60,095 bases of DNA. Source: Microbacterium testaceum. GTDB taxonomy: Bacteria > Actinomycetota > Actinomycetes > Actinomycetales > Microbacteriaceae. Each line of letters opens with the position of its first letter. The stretch's first letter is position 1. Of the stretch, positions 17,351 through 26,523 are shown piece after piece. The notes under the pieces are model-generated. The model was given only the letters and a program-made list of their open reading frames with translations, did not search any database and was not told the DNA's origin. The translations under genes and the position numbers were made by a program. The stretch covers positions 1 through 60,095 of the forward strand of contig NZ_LDRU01000026.1 in NCBI RefSeq assembly GCF_001476285.1, written 5' to 3'.

Positions 17351-18760
17351 ATGAGCGCTTCCACCGCGACCGTCCCGCGCACGGGCCTGTCCGCCCTGCT
17401 CGACGACATCGAGCGCGACGCCCCCGGCATCGACGTGCGCCCGTCGTCTCCCGGGACCGCGGAGTACGCGCACGACGCGGGCACCGCACCTCGACAGGGC
17501 ACGGGCACGACCGACGGACCCGCGGTCGCCTTCCCCGCTACCGTCGGCGAGGTCCAGCAGCTCGTGCGCCTCGCCGCCCGCCACGGCGTGAGCGTCGTCC
17601 CGCGCGGTGCGGGCACGGGGCTGTCGGGCGGTGCCACGGCCCATACCGAGCAGCTGGTGATCTCGACCGACCGCCTGAACCGGATCGTCGAGATCTCGCC
17701 CGCCGACGAGGTCGCGGTCGTCGAGCCGGGTGTCCTCAACGCGACGCTCAACGAGCACCTCTCCCCGCTCGGCCTCTTCTACGCCCCCGACCCCGCGAGC
17801 TGGCGCATCTCGACCATCGGCGGCAACATCGCCACCAACGCCGGCGGCCTCCGCTGCGCCAAGTACGGCGTCACCCGAGAGTCGGTGCTCGCCCTCGACG
17901 TCGTCCTCGCCGACGGGAGCCTCGTCTCGATCGGCCACCGCTCGATCAAGGGCGTGACCGGACTCGACCTCGTGTCGCTGTTCGTCGGGTCGGAGGGGGT
18001 GCTCGGCATCGTGGTCGGCGCGACCGTTCGCATCCGTCCCCTCCCCGTCGCCCGGCGTACGGTGTCGGCGTTCTTCGACTCCACCCCCGCGGGGGCCGCG
18101 GCCATCGGTGCGATCACGGCCTCACGCGTGCGCCCGAGCGTGATCGAGTTCCTCGACGAGCCGACCCTCGAGGGCATCGACGCGGCGAACGACTCGGGCC
18201 TTCGCGCCCGCGGCGCGGCCCTCCTGCTCATCGAGCTCGACGGGTTCGGCATCGACGAGCAGACCGCCGAGCTGACGACAGCGCTCGCCGCCGCCGGTGG
18301 GCGCGTGCAGGTCGAGAGCGGACCGGATGCCGAGGTCCTCTGGGAACTGCGACGTTCGGGGCGGCGCTTCGACGAGGGATCCTGGTTCGTCGGCGGCGAC
18401 GTCGCGGTCCCGAAGTCGCGCATCGCCGAGGTCTTCGCGGCCTTCCCCGCGATCGAGGCGCGGCACGGGGTGGCGGTGAGCGCCGTCGCCCACGCCGGCG
18501 ACGGCAACCTGCACCCCGTCGTCACGCTCCCGGTCCCGGCGGGCGCCGACCCCGCCCCCGCGGCGCTGCACGAAGCCGCCGACGACATCGTGCGCACCGC
18601 CCTCGCCCTCGGCGGAACCGTCAGCGGCGAGCACGGCATCGGCACGGTCAAGCGCGCGCTCGCCGCCGAGGAGCTCGCCGCGCGCGTGCGGTCGGCTCAG
18701 CTCGCGATCAAAGACGCCCTCGATCCCGCCGGTCTCTTCAACCCCGGCAAAGCCCTGTAA
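17351..18760 (+). CDS. FAD-binding oxidase, glycolate oxidase GlcD-like
   Basis: 469 residues. The FAD_binding_4 (VAO/PCMH) domain shows VVPRGAGTGLSGGA near 85, YAPDPASWRISTIGGNIATNAGG near 140, and FVGSEGVLGIVVGATV near 210. The C-terminal cap has VAHAGDGNLHPVV and GTVSGEHGIGTVKR, as in glycolate/D-lactate dehydrogenases. It oxidises a 2-hydroxy acid. It opens the plus-strand unit that continues with an ABC importer, 53 bases upstream of the binding protein. A 2-hydroxy acid produced by the LLM enzymes is a reasonable substrate, but this is inferred. Confidence 0.92.
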   Translation: MSASTATVPRTGLSALLDDIERDAPGIDVRPSSPGTAEYAHDAGTAPRQGTGTTDGPAVAFPATVGEVQQLVRLAARHGVSVVPRGAGTGLSGGATAHTEQLVISTDRLNRIVEISPADEVAVVEPGVLNATLNEHLSPLGLFYAPDPASWRISTIGGNIATNAGGLRCAKYGVTRESVLALDVVLADGSLVSIGHRSIKGVTGLDLVSLFVGSEGVLGIVVGATVRIRPLPVARRTVSAFFDSTPAGAAAIGAITASRVRPSVIEFLDEPTLEGIDAANDSGLRARGAALLLIELDGFGIDEQTAELTTALAAAGGRVQVESGPDAEVLWELRRSGRRFDEGSWFVGGDVAVPKSRIAEVFAAFPAIEARHGVAVSAVAHAGDGNLHPVVTLPVPAGADPAPAALHEAADDIVRTALALGGTVSGEHGIGTVKRALAAEELAARVRSAQLAIKDALDPAGLFNPGKAL

Positions 18761-18813
18761 CCCGTTTCACCAGCACACTCCCCACCACACGTCTCCACAG
18801 CACAAGGACCCTC

Positions 18814-20460
18814 ATGATCACTCGCTTCCGACGCCTCCTCGGCGTCGCCTCCGCCCTCACCGTCGGCGCCGTCCTCCTCAGCGGATGCGGCGCGGGAACC
18901 TCGGCCGCTCCGGCCGAGAGCTCCACGCCGAAGCCCGGCGGCGACCTCGTCTTCCTCATCGACTCGCTCGGCGCCACCTGGATCCCCAACAACAGCGCGA
19001 TCTCGAGCTACCAGGGCCAGATCTGGGGCAACGTGACCGACAAGCTGGTCTACGTCGACGCCGAGGGCAACCTCAGCCCGTGGATCGCGGAGAGCTGGGA
19101 CGAGAACGCCGACAAGACGCAGTTCACGCTCCACCTCAAAGAGGGCGTGACCTTCTCGGATGGCACGCCGCTGGACGCGGCCGCGGTCGTCGCGAACATC
19201 GACATCTGGGCGAAGGGTCGGCCCGACGAGGGCATCAACCGCATCGGCCTGTTCCCCTCCGCCAACTACGCGGGGGCGGAGGCGGTGGATGCCACGACGG
19301 TGAAGGTGTCGTTCTCGGCACCGACGCTCAGCTTCATCCCGACGCTGGCGTATCACGGCTCGATCCTCCTGTCCCCGGCCACGCTGGCACTCCCCGCCGA
19401 CCAGCAGGCCGATCTCACGAAGGACATCGGCAGCGGACCGTTCACCGTCGAGAAGGTCGCCGAGGGTGACAGCGTCGTGCTGAAGAAGCGCGACGACTAC
19501 GACTGGGGTCCCGAAGCCGTCGGCCACGAAGGTGCCGCGTACCTCGACACGATCACCTACAAGCAGGTCGCGGAGCCGACGCTGCGCACCGCCTCGGTCG
19601 AGTCGGGCCAGGCGCAGGTCGCCTACAACGCGAGCCCGCAGGACCTCGACGCGCTGAAGCAGGAGGGGCTGACCGTCGAGACCCCGCGCTACCTCGGGTT
19701 CGTCAACGGATACGCGCTCAACACCTCCGTCGCCCCCTTCGACGACGTGAAGGTGCGTCAGGCCGTCCAGCACGGCATCGACCGCGACCAGATCCTGTCG
19801 ACCGTCTACACCGAGGACTGGCACGCGGCCGAGTCGCTGTTCCAGAGCACCGTGCCCGAGGCGACCGACCACAGCGCCGACTTCGCGTACGACCCCGACA
19901 AGGCCGCCGCTCTCCTCGACGCCGCCGGCTGGGTCAAGGGCGCCGACGGCGTCCGCACGAAGAACGGGCAGAAGCTGTCGTTCACGCTCTACCCCAACCC
20001 GTACCTGCAGGCGTCCCAGTCGGTCGACGAGCTCGTCGACCAGCAGCTCACGAGCCTCGGCTTCGAGGTGAACCTCGAGACCTACGACGTCCCGACCTAC
20101 GGCCAGAAGGTCATCGGCAACGCCACGGTCCCCGCGAACGAGATCACGCGCAGCTTCGTCGACGTGGGAACCGTCGCCGGGGTCCTCACCTCGCAGAAGA
20201 AGGGCGACGAGGACTGGTTCAAGCTCGGAACCTCGGATGCCACGCTCAACGACCTCTCGACGCGCATCGCCACGGCCACCGACCGTGACGCCCGCGCGAA
20301 GGTCGCCGACGAGCTGCAGAGCTACGTGCTCGACCAGGGGTACTTCGTCCCGCTGACGCAGATCGTGCAGCGCGTGTACGTGCAGGCCCCCGAGGTGAGC
20401 GGCGTCAGCTACAACGGCCTCGCCTACGCGTACTACCTGGACGCCTGGCTGAACAGCTGA
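18814..20460 (+). CDS. ABC transporter substrate-binding lipoprotein (SBP_bac_5)
   Basis: 548 residues from ATG 18814 with an AAGGA site. A lipoprotein signal ends VLLSGC (Cys near residue 28). The mature protein has the dipeptide/oligopeptide-binding family layout: DKLVYVDAEGNLSPWIAESW, then the signature FTLHLKEGVTFSDGTPLDAAAV near 110, and DDVKVRQAVQHGIDRDQIL near 310. It binds the import substrate outside the cell for the permeases and ATPase that follow. The ligand may be a peptide or another polar compound. Confidence 0.93.
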   Translation: MITRFRRLLGVASALTVGAVLLSGCGAGTSAAPAESSTPKPGGDLVFLIDSLGATWIPNNSAISSYQGQIWGNVTDKLVYVDAEGNLSPWIAESWDENADKTQFTLHLKEGVTFSDGTPLDAAAVVANIDIWAKGRPDEGINRIGLFPSANYAGAEAVDATTVKVSFSAPTLSFIPTLAYHGSILLSPATLALPADQQADLTKDIGSGPFTVEKVAEGDSVVLKKRDDYDWGPEAVGHEGAAYLDTITYKQVAEPTLRTASVESGQAQVAYNASPQDLDALKQEGLTVETPRYLGFVNGYALNTSVAPFDDVKVRQAVQHGIDRDQILSTVYTEDWHAAESLFQSTVPEATDHSADFAYDPDKAAALLDAAGWVKGADGVRTKNGQKLSFTLYPNPYLQASQSVDELVDQQLTSLGFEVNLETYDVPTYGQKVIGNATVPANEITRSFVDVGTVAGVLTSQKKGDEDWFKLGTSDATLNDLSTRIATATDRDARAKVADELQSYVLDQGYFVPLTQIVQRVYVQAPEVSGVSYNGLAYAYYLDAWLNS

Positions 20461-20463
20461 TTC

Positions 20464-20499
20464 GGATGGGGGCGGATGCCGTGGCATCCGCCCCCATCC
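20464..20499 (+). terminator. Perfect 17-bp hairpin between binding protein and permease genes
   Basis: Arms 20464-20480 and 20483-20499 are exact complements with a two-base loop (GT), containing GGGGGCGGATGCC. It starts three bases after the binding-protein stop, and the permease ATG is 27 bases beyond it. There is no T-run. It fits a partial terminator or 3' stabilising hairpin that keeps the binding protein more abundant than the membrane parts. Confidence 0.75.
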
Positions 20500-20526
20500 C
20501 GACCCATCGACACGAAAGGAGAGAGC

Positions 20527-21543
20527 ATGCTCCGCACCTACGGCCGCTTCGCGCTGCGCCGAACGGGCCAGGCGATCGTCGTCGTCCTCTTGGCGTACCT
20601 GTTCACGTTCCTGGTGATCAGCATCCTCCCGGGCGACCCGATCACGAGCACGCTGCGCAACCCCGACAACGGCTTCACCGAAGACGACATCGCGCGCATC
20701 GTGGCGTACTACGGGCTGGATCAGCCGTGGTGGGTGCAGCTCGGCTCGTCGCTCGGCCGCTTCGTGGTCGGCGATCTGGGAGTGTCACTGCGGTCGAACC
20801 TGCCGGTGGGCGGACTCGTGCTCGATGCGCTCGGGTCGACGCTCGCGCTCGCCGGGGCGGCGCTCGTGGTCGCCGTCGCGCTGGCCGTCGTGATCGCATA
20901 CGGCACGCAGTTCCTGCCGCCGCGATTCGGCCAGGGCGTTCTGCGCTCGCTGCCCTCGCTGTTCCTCTCGGTGCCGAACTTCGTGATCGGCCTGCTGCTC
21001 ATCCACGTGTTCGCCTTCGGTCTCGGGCTGTTCAGCATGATCGACACCGAGACGCCCTGGGGAACGTTCTTCGCGGCGGTGGCGCTCGGCATCCCGGTGT
21101 CTGCCCAGCTCGCCGAGGTGCTCATCGCCTCTCTCGATCACGAGTCCCGGCAGGAGTACGTGGCGGTGGCCCGCTCGCGGGGGCTCCGGCAGGGGGCGCT
21201 CTTCCTCCGCCACCTCGTGAAGCCCTCGTCGCTGCCGACGGTGACGGTGCTCGCGCTGATCGTCGGAGAGCTGCTCGGCGGGGCGCTCATCACCGAGGCG
21301 ATCTTCGGCCGCGTGGGCATCGGCACGCTCGTGCAGTCGGCCGTGGCGAGCCAGGATCTCCCGGTGCTGCAGGCGGTGGTCTCTCTCGCCGCGATCGTGT
21401 TCGTGGTCGTGAACCTCCTCGCCGACCTCGCCTATCCGCTGCTCGACCCCCGCGTGTCGATCGGGGCGCGCGGGCGCACGGCGACCGCGGCTCCCCAGGA
21501 CGATCCCGCGCCGCTGCTGCGCGAGGAAGTGAGCATCGTATGA
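20527..21543 (+). CDS. Oligopeptide-type ABC transporter permease 1
   Basis: 338 residues from ATG 20527, preceded by GAAAGGAGAGAG. Six hydrophobic segments are visible. The N-terminal FALRRTGQAIVVVLLAYLF and the EAA-type loop EYVAVARSRGLRQGALFLRHL (near 215) are DppB-like. It forms the channel with permease 2, whose gene it overlaps in ATGA. An upstream ATG at 20476 lies within the hairpin and is unlikely. Confidence 0.92.
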   Translation: MLRTYGRFALRRTGQAIVVVLLAYLFTFLVISILPGDPITSTLRNPDNGFTEDDIARIVAYYGLDQPWWVQLGSSLGRFVVGDLGVSLRSNLPVGGLVLDALGSTLALAGAALVVAVALAVVIAYGTQFLPPRFGQGVLRSLPSLFLSVPNFVIGLLLIHVFAFGLGLFSMIDTETPWGTFFAAVALGIPVSAQLAEVLIASLDHESRQEYVAVARSRGLRQGALFLRHLVKPSSLPTVTVLALIVGELLGGALITEAIFGRVGIGTLVQSAVASQDLPVLQAVVSLAAIVFVVVNLLADLAYPLLDPRVSIGARGRTATAAPQDDPAPLLREEVSIV

Positions 21544-22388
21544 CCGCGACCCTCACCGCCCCGGGGCGGGTGACGAACGCCCGAGCCCGTGGCATCCGTC
21601 TCTCCGTCCCGGTCAGCGTCGTCGTCTCGTTCGCGGTCGTCGCCGTGGTGCTGGCCTTCTCGATCGCGCCCGCGCTCTTCACCTCGCAGAATCCCGCGCA
21701 GGGAGTGCCCGCCGACAAGCTGCAGGCGCCGAGCGCCGCGCACCTGCTGGGCACCGATCACCTCGGTCGCGACCTGTTCGCGCGGATCGTGTTCGGTGCG
21801 CAGTCCTCGGTCACCAGCGCTCTCGTCGCCGTGGCGATCGGGGTCGTCGTCGGCGGGCTCATCGGCCTGCTCGCGGGCTTCCTCGGTTCGTGGACCGACG
21901 TCGTGCTCGCGCGTTTCGTCGACGTGCTGCTCGCGATCCCGGCGTTCCTGCTCGCGGTCGTGATCGTCAGCTCGCTCGGCTTCCAGACCATCAACGCCGC
22001 GATCGCCACGGGCGTCTCGGCCGTCGCGGTGTTCGCGCGGGTGATGCGATCCGAGGTGATCCGCGTGCGCTCCTCGGTGTTCGTCGAGGCCGCGCGGCTG
22101 CAGGGCGGCTCGACGGTCCACGTGCTGTTGCGCCACGTGCTCCCCAACGCGTCGCGCTCGCTGATCCCGCTCGCCGTGCTGCAGTTCGGGCTGTCGATCC
22201 TCGTCATCGCGGGGCTCGCGTTCCTGGGGTACGGCGATCCGCCCCCGGCATCCGACTGGGGGTTGCTCATCTCGGCGGGCAAGGACTACCCGCGGGCACC
22301 GTGGCTCGTCGTCTGGCCCGCCCTGGTCACGGTGGCGACCGTGCTCTCGATCAACCGCATCAGCCGCTGGCTCCGGAGGACGTCATGA
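21540..22388 (+). CDS. Oligopeptide-type ABC transporter permease 2
   Basis: 282 residues, DppC-like. The N-terminal helix is followed by APSAAHLLGTDHLGRDLFARI (near 65), the diagnostic segment of this subfamily. The EAA loop is FVEAARLQGGSTVHVLLRHVLPN (near 180). It overlaps permease 1 and the ATPase gene by four bases each, so translation of the three is coupled. Confidence 0.93.
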   Translation: MTATLTAPGRVTNARARGIRLSVPVSVVVSFAVVAVVLAFSIAPALFTSQNPAQGVPADKLQAPSAAHLLGTDHLGRDLFARIVFGAQSSVTSALVAVAIGVVVGGLIGLLAGFLGSWTDVVLARFVDVLLAIPAFLLAVVIVSSLGFQTINAAIATGVSAVAVFARVMRSEVIRVRSSVFVEAARLQGGSTVHVLLRHVLPNASRSLIPLAVLQFGLSILVIAGLAFLGYGDPPPASDWGLLISAGKDYPRAPWLVVWPALVTVATVLSINRISRWLRRTS

Positions 22389-24040
22389 CCACCACTCTTC
22401 CCGTGCGCTCCGAGGCGCACACCGCGACCGCGCTCCTCGCTGTCGAAGGTCTGTCGGTCGCCTACGGCCGCACCCCCGTGGTGCACGACGTCTCGTTCGC
22501 GATCCCGCGCGGCGGCAGCCTCGCCCTCATCGGCGAATCGGGCTCGGGGAAGTCGACGATCGCGCGCTCGATCCTGCGCCTGCTGCCACGCGGAGCGGCG
22601 ACCGCACGGGGGCGCATCGCGTTCGACGGCGGCGACCTGCTGGGGCTGTCGGAGGCGCGGTTCCGCCCGTTCGGGGGACGTCGTATCGGCTTCGTCCCCC
22701 AAGACCCCTCGCACGCGCTGAACCCCGTGCGCACCGTCGGGTCGCAAGCCCACGAGGCAGCGGCCCTGGCGGGGCTCACCGACGCGCGCGCGCAGCGCGC
22801 GGCGATCCTCGACGTGTTCGCGCGCGTGGGCCTGCCCGACCCCGCCCGTGTGTACGGGGCGTACCCGCACCAGCTCTCCGGGGGGATGCTCCAGCGCGTG
22901 CTGATCGGTCTCGCGGTGCTGCCGCGTCCCGACCTGCTCGTCGCCGACGAGCCGACCAGCGCCCTCGACGTCACGATCCAGAAGCGCATCCTCGATCTGC
23001 TCGACGACCTGCGCGAGGACCTCGGGATCGGTCTGCTGCTCGTCACCCACGACCTCGCGATCGCGGCCGAGCGTACCGACGAGATCGTCGTGCTGAAGGA
23101 CGGGCGGGTCCAAGAGGCCGGGGCCACCCGCGAGGTCTTCGCGGCGCCCACCTCTCCGTACACGGTGCAGTTGCAGGCGGATGCCCCCGCGCTGAACCCC
23201 GACCGCTACCGGCGTGACGTCGACGAGCGCGGCGTCGACGCATGGACCACCGACACCACCGCGACCCGCATCGACGTGCGCGAGGTGTCGAAGAGCTTCG
23301 TGGTCGACGGGGTGGCCCGCCCCGCCGTCTCGGGCGTCTCGTTCCGCGTCCCGCCCGGCACGACGCACGCCCTCGTGGGGGAGTCGGGCTCGGGCAAGAC
23401 CACCACGGTGCGTCTGCTTCTGGGGCTCGAGAGCCCGGATACCGGCGAGATCCTCGTCGACGGCGTGGCGGTCTCGGGCCGGACGCCGGCGGAGCTCCGC
23501 GGCATCCGTCGGCACCTCCAGCTCGTCTACCAGAACCCCTTCACCTCTCTCGATCCCACGTGGAGCGTCGGGAGCATCGTGCGCGAGCCCCTCGACCAGT
23601 ACCGGATCGGCACGCGCGCCGAGAGGGCGGCGAGAGTGGCGGAGGCTCTGGATGCCGTGGGCCTCCCGCCGCACCTCGCCCGCCGCCGTCCGGCCGAGCT
23701 GTCGGGCGGCCAGCGTCAGCGCGTGGCCATCGCGCGCGTCCTCGTGCTCGAGCCCGACGTGATCGTGCTCGACGAGCCGACCTCGGCCCTCGACGTGACC
23801 GTGCAGGCCGGGGTGTTCGACGTCCTGCGTCGCCTCCAGCGCGAGCGGGGTCTCACCTACCTCTTCGTCTCGCACGACCTCGCCCTCGTGCGCCAGATCG
23901 CCGACACGGTGTCGGTGCTGAAAGACGGGCGGGTGGTCGAGGCCGGCCGCGTCGCCGACGTGCTCTCGCACCCCCGCGAGGAGTACACCCGCGCCCTCGT
24001 CGACGCGATCCCGTTCCGCGACCCCCGGAGTTCCCGATGA
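22385..24040 (+). CDS. ABC transporter ATP-binding protein, fused DppD-DppF type
   Basis: 551 residues with two full ABC cassettes. Domain 1 has Walker A GESGSGKST (about 51-59), signature LSGGMLQRV and Walker B LLVADEPTSALD. Domain 2 has GESGSGKTT (about 335), LSGGQRQRVAIARVL and VIVLDEPTSALD. Both halves look active. This fusion replaces the two separate ATPases of classical dipeptide systems. It powers the permeases encoded just upstream and overlaps the aminotransferase gene by four bases. Confidence 0.94.
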   Translation: MTTTLPVRSEAHTATALLAVEGLSVAYGRTPVVHDVSFAIPRGGSLALIGESGSGKSTIARSILRLLPRGAATARGRIAFDGGDLLGLSEARFRPFGGRRIGFVPQDPSHALNPVRTVGSQAHEAAALAGLTDARAQRAAILDVFARVGLPDPARVYGAYPHQLSGGMLQRVLIGLAVLPRPDLLVADEPTSALDVTIQKRILDLLDDLREDLGIGLLLVTHDLAIAAERTDEIVVLKDGRVQEAGATREVFAAPTSPYTVQLQADAPALNPDRYRRDVDERGVDAWTTDTTATRIDVREVSKSFVVDGVARPAVSGVSFRVPPGTTHALVGESGSGKTTTVRLLLGLESPDTGEILVDGVAVSGRTPAELRGIRRHLQLVYQNPFTSLDPTWSVGSIVREPLDQYRIGTRAERAARVAEALDAVGLPPHLARRRPAELSGGQRQRVAIARVLVLEPDVIVLDEPTSALDVTVQAGVFDVLRRLQRERGLTYLFVSHDLALVRQIADTVSVLKDGRVVEAGRVADVLSHPREEYTRALVDAIPFRDPRSSR

Positions 24041-25227
24041 CCCTGCTCTCCCCACCCCGCTCCCGTCCCGCGCTCATCGAGGCGTTCACCGCGCCGAAGG
24101 GGTTCGGCGACCAGACCCTGCGCGATCGTCGACCCGACGCGATCGAGCTGCTCGGTGGCATCCCGGATCCGTCGGTGCTGCCGACCGCCGAGCTGGCCGC
24201 CGCGACCGCTCGGGTGCTGAGCGCGCCGGGGGCGCCGTCGCTGCAGTATTCGCGGACCGAGGGCATCCCGGCGCTGCGCGAATGGATCGCGGCCCGCGAG
24301 GGCGTCGCCGTGGACCGCGTGCTGATCACGAACGGCGGCTTCCACGGCCTCGCGATCGCGGTGCAGACGGTGCTCGAGCGCGGTGACCTCGTCGCGGTCG
24401 ACAACCCCGTGTTCCCGCTGTTCCTGCGGGGCCTCGAGCTGGCCGACGCGCGGGTGCTCCCGATCCGCGTCGGCACCGAGGGACTCGACATCGACGCGCT
24501 CGCCGCGGAGCTCCGGGCCGGGGCGCGTCCCGCCGCGGTGTACACGGTGCCCGAGTTCCACAACCCGTCGCAGTCGTCGCTGCCCACGGCCCGCCGTCGC
24601 GAGCTCGTCGACCTCGCCGAGAGGTACGGCTTCGTCGTGTTCGCCGACGACCCGTACCGCGAACTGCGCTTCGCCGGCGAGCCCGAGTCGCTCACCCCGT
24701 TCCACGACTCCGACCACGTCATCCACGTCAACACGTTCACCAAGACGCTGGGCCCGGGGCTCCGCCTGGGCTGGGTCGTGCTGCCCCCGCGGTTGGTCCC
24801 GGATGCCGTGGCCCTGCGCAGCCGCCAGGATTCGCACTCGTCGACTTTGGTGCAGGCGGTGGTCGCGGAACTGCTGACGAGCGACGCCGGGCTCTTCGAC
24901 CGGGTGCTCGGGCGGGCGCGGGCGCTGTACCGGTCGCGGGCTCATGCGCTGGCCGATGCGCTCTCGGCATCCGGAGCCTTCGACGTGACCGTGCCCGACG
25001 GCGGGCTGTTCCTCTGGCCGCGTCTGAACGACGACTCCCTGGACGCCGATCGGCTCGCCGCCGACGGGAGCGCGGAGGGCGTCGAGTACCAGCGCGGCTC
25101 GTTCTTCCCCTCGGGGCCCGGGACGGACGCCGACCGGCACCTGCGCCTGGCGTACGGCGACACGTCGGAGGAGCTGCTGCGCGAGGCCGCCGCGCGGCTG
25201 GGGAGGGCGGTCGAGCGGCAGCGCTGA
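24037..25227 (+). CDS. PLP-dependent aminotransferase, class I/II (MocR-free, 2-aminoadipate type)
   Basis: 396 residues of fold-type I aminotransferase. Visible are YSRTEGIPALREWIAAREGV near 70, VPEFHNPSQSSLP near 175, ADDPYRELRF near 205 and the PLP lysine in NTFTKTLGPGLRLGW (Lys near 234). It resembles LysN/2-aminoadipate and valine-pyruvate-type enzymes and has no DNA-binding domain. It is the last gene of the importer operon, so the imported compound probably gives or receives an amino group. Two palindromic repeats follow. Confidence 0.9.
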   Translation: MTLLSPPRSRPALIEAFTAPKGFGDQTLRDRRPDAIELLGGIPDPSVLPTAELAAATARVLSAPGAPSLQYSRTEGIPALREWIAAREGVAVDRVLITNGGFHGLAIAVQTVLERGDLVAVDNPVFPLFLRGLELADARVLPIRVGTEGLDIDALAAELRAGARPAAVYTVPEFHNPSQSSLPTARRRELVDLAERYGFVVFADDPYRELRFAGEPESLTPFHDSDHVIHVNTFTKTLGPGLRLGWVVLPPRLVPDAVALRSRQDSHSSTLVQAVVAELLTSDAGLFDRVLGRARALYRSRAHALADALSASGAFDVTVPDGGLFLWPRLNDDSLDADRLAADGSAEGVEYQRGSFFPSGPGTDADRHLRLAYGDTSEELLREAAARLGRAVERQR

Positions 25228-25254
25228 GCGGCGCCCGCAGGCATCCCGGCCCGT

Positions 25255-25312
25255 CGAGTGTCCAGAACACGCCGTTATGCGCGACGCCATTACGGCGTGT
25301 TCTGGACGCTCG
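25255..25312. repeat. Palindromic repeat copy C (type 1)
   Basis: 21-base arms (25255-25275 and 25292-25312) differ at one position (a possible G-U pair). The arms run CGAGTGTCCAGAACACGCCG and then T. The 16-base loop is TATGCGCGACGCCATT. It lies 27 bases after the aminotransferase stop in a convergent interval. Confidence 0.85.
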
Positions 25313-25357
25313 CCCAGCTCGTGACGCGCCTCGCGCCGCCGACCGGTTCAGGGGGGT

Positions 25358-25412
25358 GAGTGTCCACAACACCCGGACGCCTCGAAAAATCGTCCGGGTG
25401 TTCTGGACACTC
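25358..25412. repeat. Palindromic repeat copy D (type 2)
   Basis: 22-base arms (25358-25379 and 25391-25412) with one mismatch and an 11-base loop CCTCGAAAAAT, very close to copy B's loop. It lies 45 bases beyond copy C and 19 bases before the stop of the convergent LLM gene. Confidence 0.85.
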
Positions 25413-25431
25413 GACGCGGCTTGCGCGCGCG

Positions 25432-26457
25432 TCAGGCGGGAGCCGCGGGCTCCCAGCCGAGGAGCGGTCCGAGTCGGCCCGCGATGTCCTCGAGGATCTG
25501 CGCGTAGTCGTCGGGGGCGAACGAGAACGGCAGCGCGAAGGCGACCTCGTCGACCTCGGGGAACGCCCGCGACGACAGCAACCGCTCGGCGATCTGCTCC
25601 GACGTGCCGACGAGATCTTCGGCGAACAGCATCCGGCGCGGACCCTGAGGGATGCCGACGCGCCCGCGCCGCGACTCGGCATAGGCCTCGTACCGTCGAC
25701 GTTGATCGGGCGTCGCCGAATCGGTCGGCACGACCACCAGGCCCTGCGAGACCCGGGCGCGCTCGCCGTCGGGGTGCGTGTCGCGGTAGAGGCGGATCTG
25801 CGCGTGCTGCTCGGCGTCGAAGTCGGTCGAGGTCGTCGACTGGATCACGCTGCTGGTCAGCAGGTGGAAGCCGTTCTCGGCCGCCCACGTGGTCGAGGCG
25901 GGGCTGCCGGCGCCGTACCAGAGGCGGTCGGTGAGGCCGGCCGCGTGCGGCTCGACGCGCTCGGAGTACTCCTCGATGCCCTCGGTCCCGGCGCGGGCAC
26001 TGACGGGTTCCCCCGCGAGGAAACGGCGCAGGCGCGCGAGGCGTTCGTACCCGAACTCCTCGTGCTCGACGGTGTCGGGGTAGAGCGCCGCCGCGACGTC
26101 GTCGAGGCGCGGCGGTGGACCGACGGAGAACCCCGGTTCGAGGCGTCCTCCCGACAGCACATCGACGGTCGCGAGGTCTTCGGCCAAGCGGAGCGGGTTC
26201 TCCCATGCCAGGGGAATGACCGCCGTGCCCAGCCGGATCCGGCTCGTGCGCTGGGACGCCGCGGCGAGCACCGCGACGGGCGAGGAGATCCCGTACTGCA
26301 GGTGACGGTCGCGCAGCCAGGCGCTGTCGAAGCCGAGGCGCTCTCCGCGCTCGATGATCGACAGCGTGGTCGCGTGCCCCGCCCGCGGGTTCTCGCGGTC
26401 GAAGAGGCCGATGGTGAGGAAGCCGAGGGAGCGCAGTGCACGGGCCATGTCGGTCAC
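25432..26457 (-). CDS. LLM class flavin-dependent oxidoreductase 3
   Basis: 341 residues of bacterial-luciferase-like fold: TLSIIERGERLGFDSAWLRDRHL near 30, RIRLGTAVIPLAWENPLRLAEDLATVDVLSGGRL near 75-105. It belongs to a different branch from the two enzymes at 14364-16915 (shorter, without the NtaA insertions). It is transcribed alone, framed by palindromic repeats on both sides (copies C/D and E). An internal ATG nine bases downstream could also serve as start. The substrate is unknown. Confidence 0.9.
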   Translation of the reverse strand: MTDMARALRSLGFLTIGLFDRENPRAGHATTLSIIERGERLGFDSAWLRDRHLQYGISSPVAVLAAASQRTSRIRLGTAVIPLAWENPLRLAEDLATVDVLSGGRLEPGFSVGPPPRLDDVAAALYPDTVEHEEFGYERLARLRRFLAGEPVSARAGTEGIEEYSERVEPHAAGLTDRLWYGAGSPASTTWAAENGFHLLTSSVIQSTTSTDFDAEQHAQIRLYRDTHPDGERARVSQGLVVVPTDSATPDQRRRYEAYAESRRGRVGIPQGPRRMLFAEDLVGTSEQIAERLLSSRAFPEVDEVAFALPFSFAPDDYAQILEDIAGRLGPLLGWEPAAPA

Positions 26458-26523
26458 GCTAGCCGGGGCGCGAACGGCGAGGGCCGGGCGCCGTCACGGA
26501 CAGTCACGTGCGGTCATGGCATC

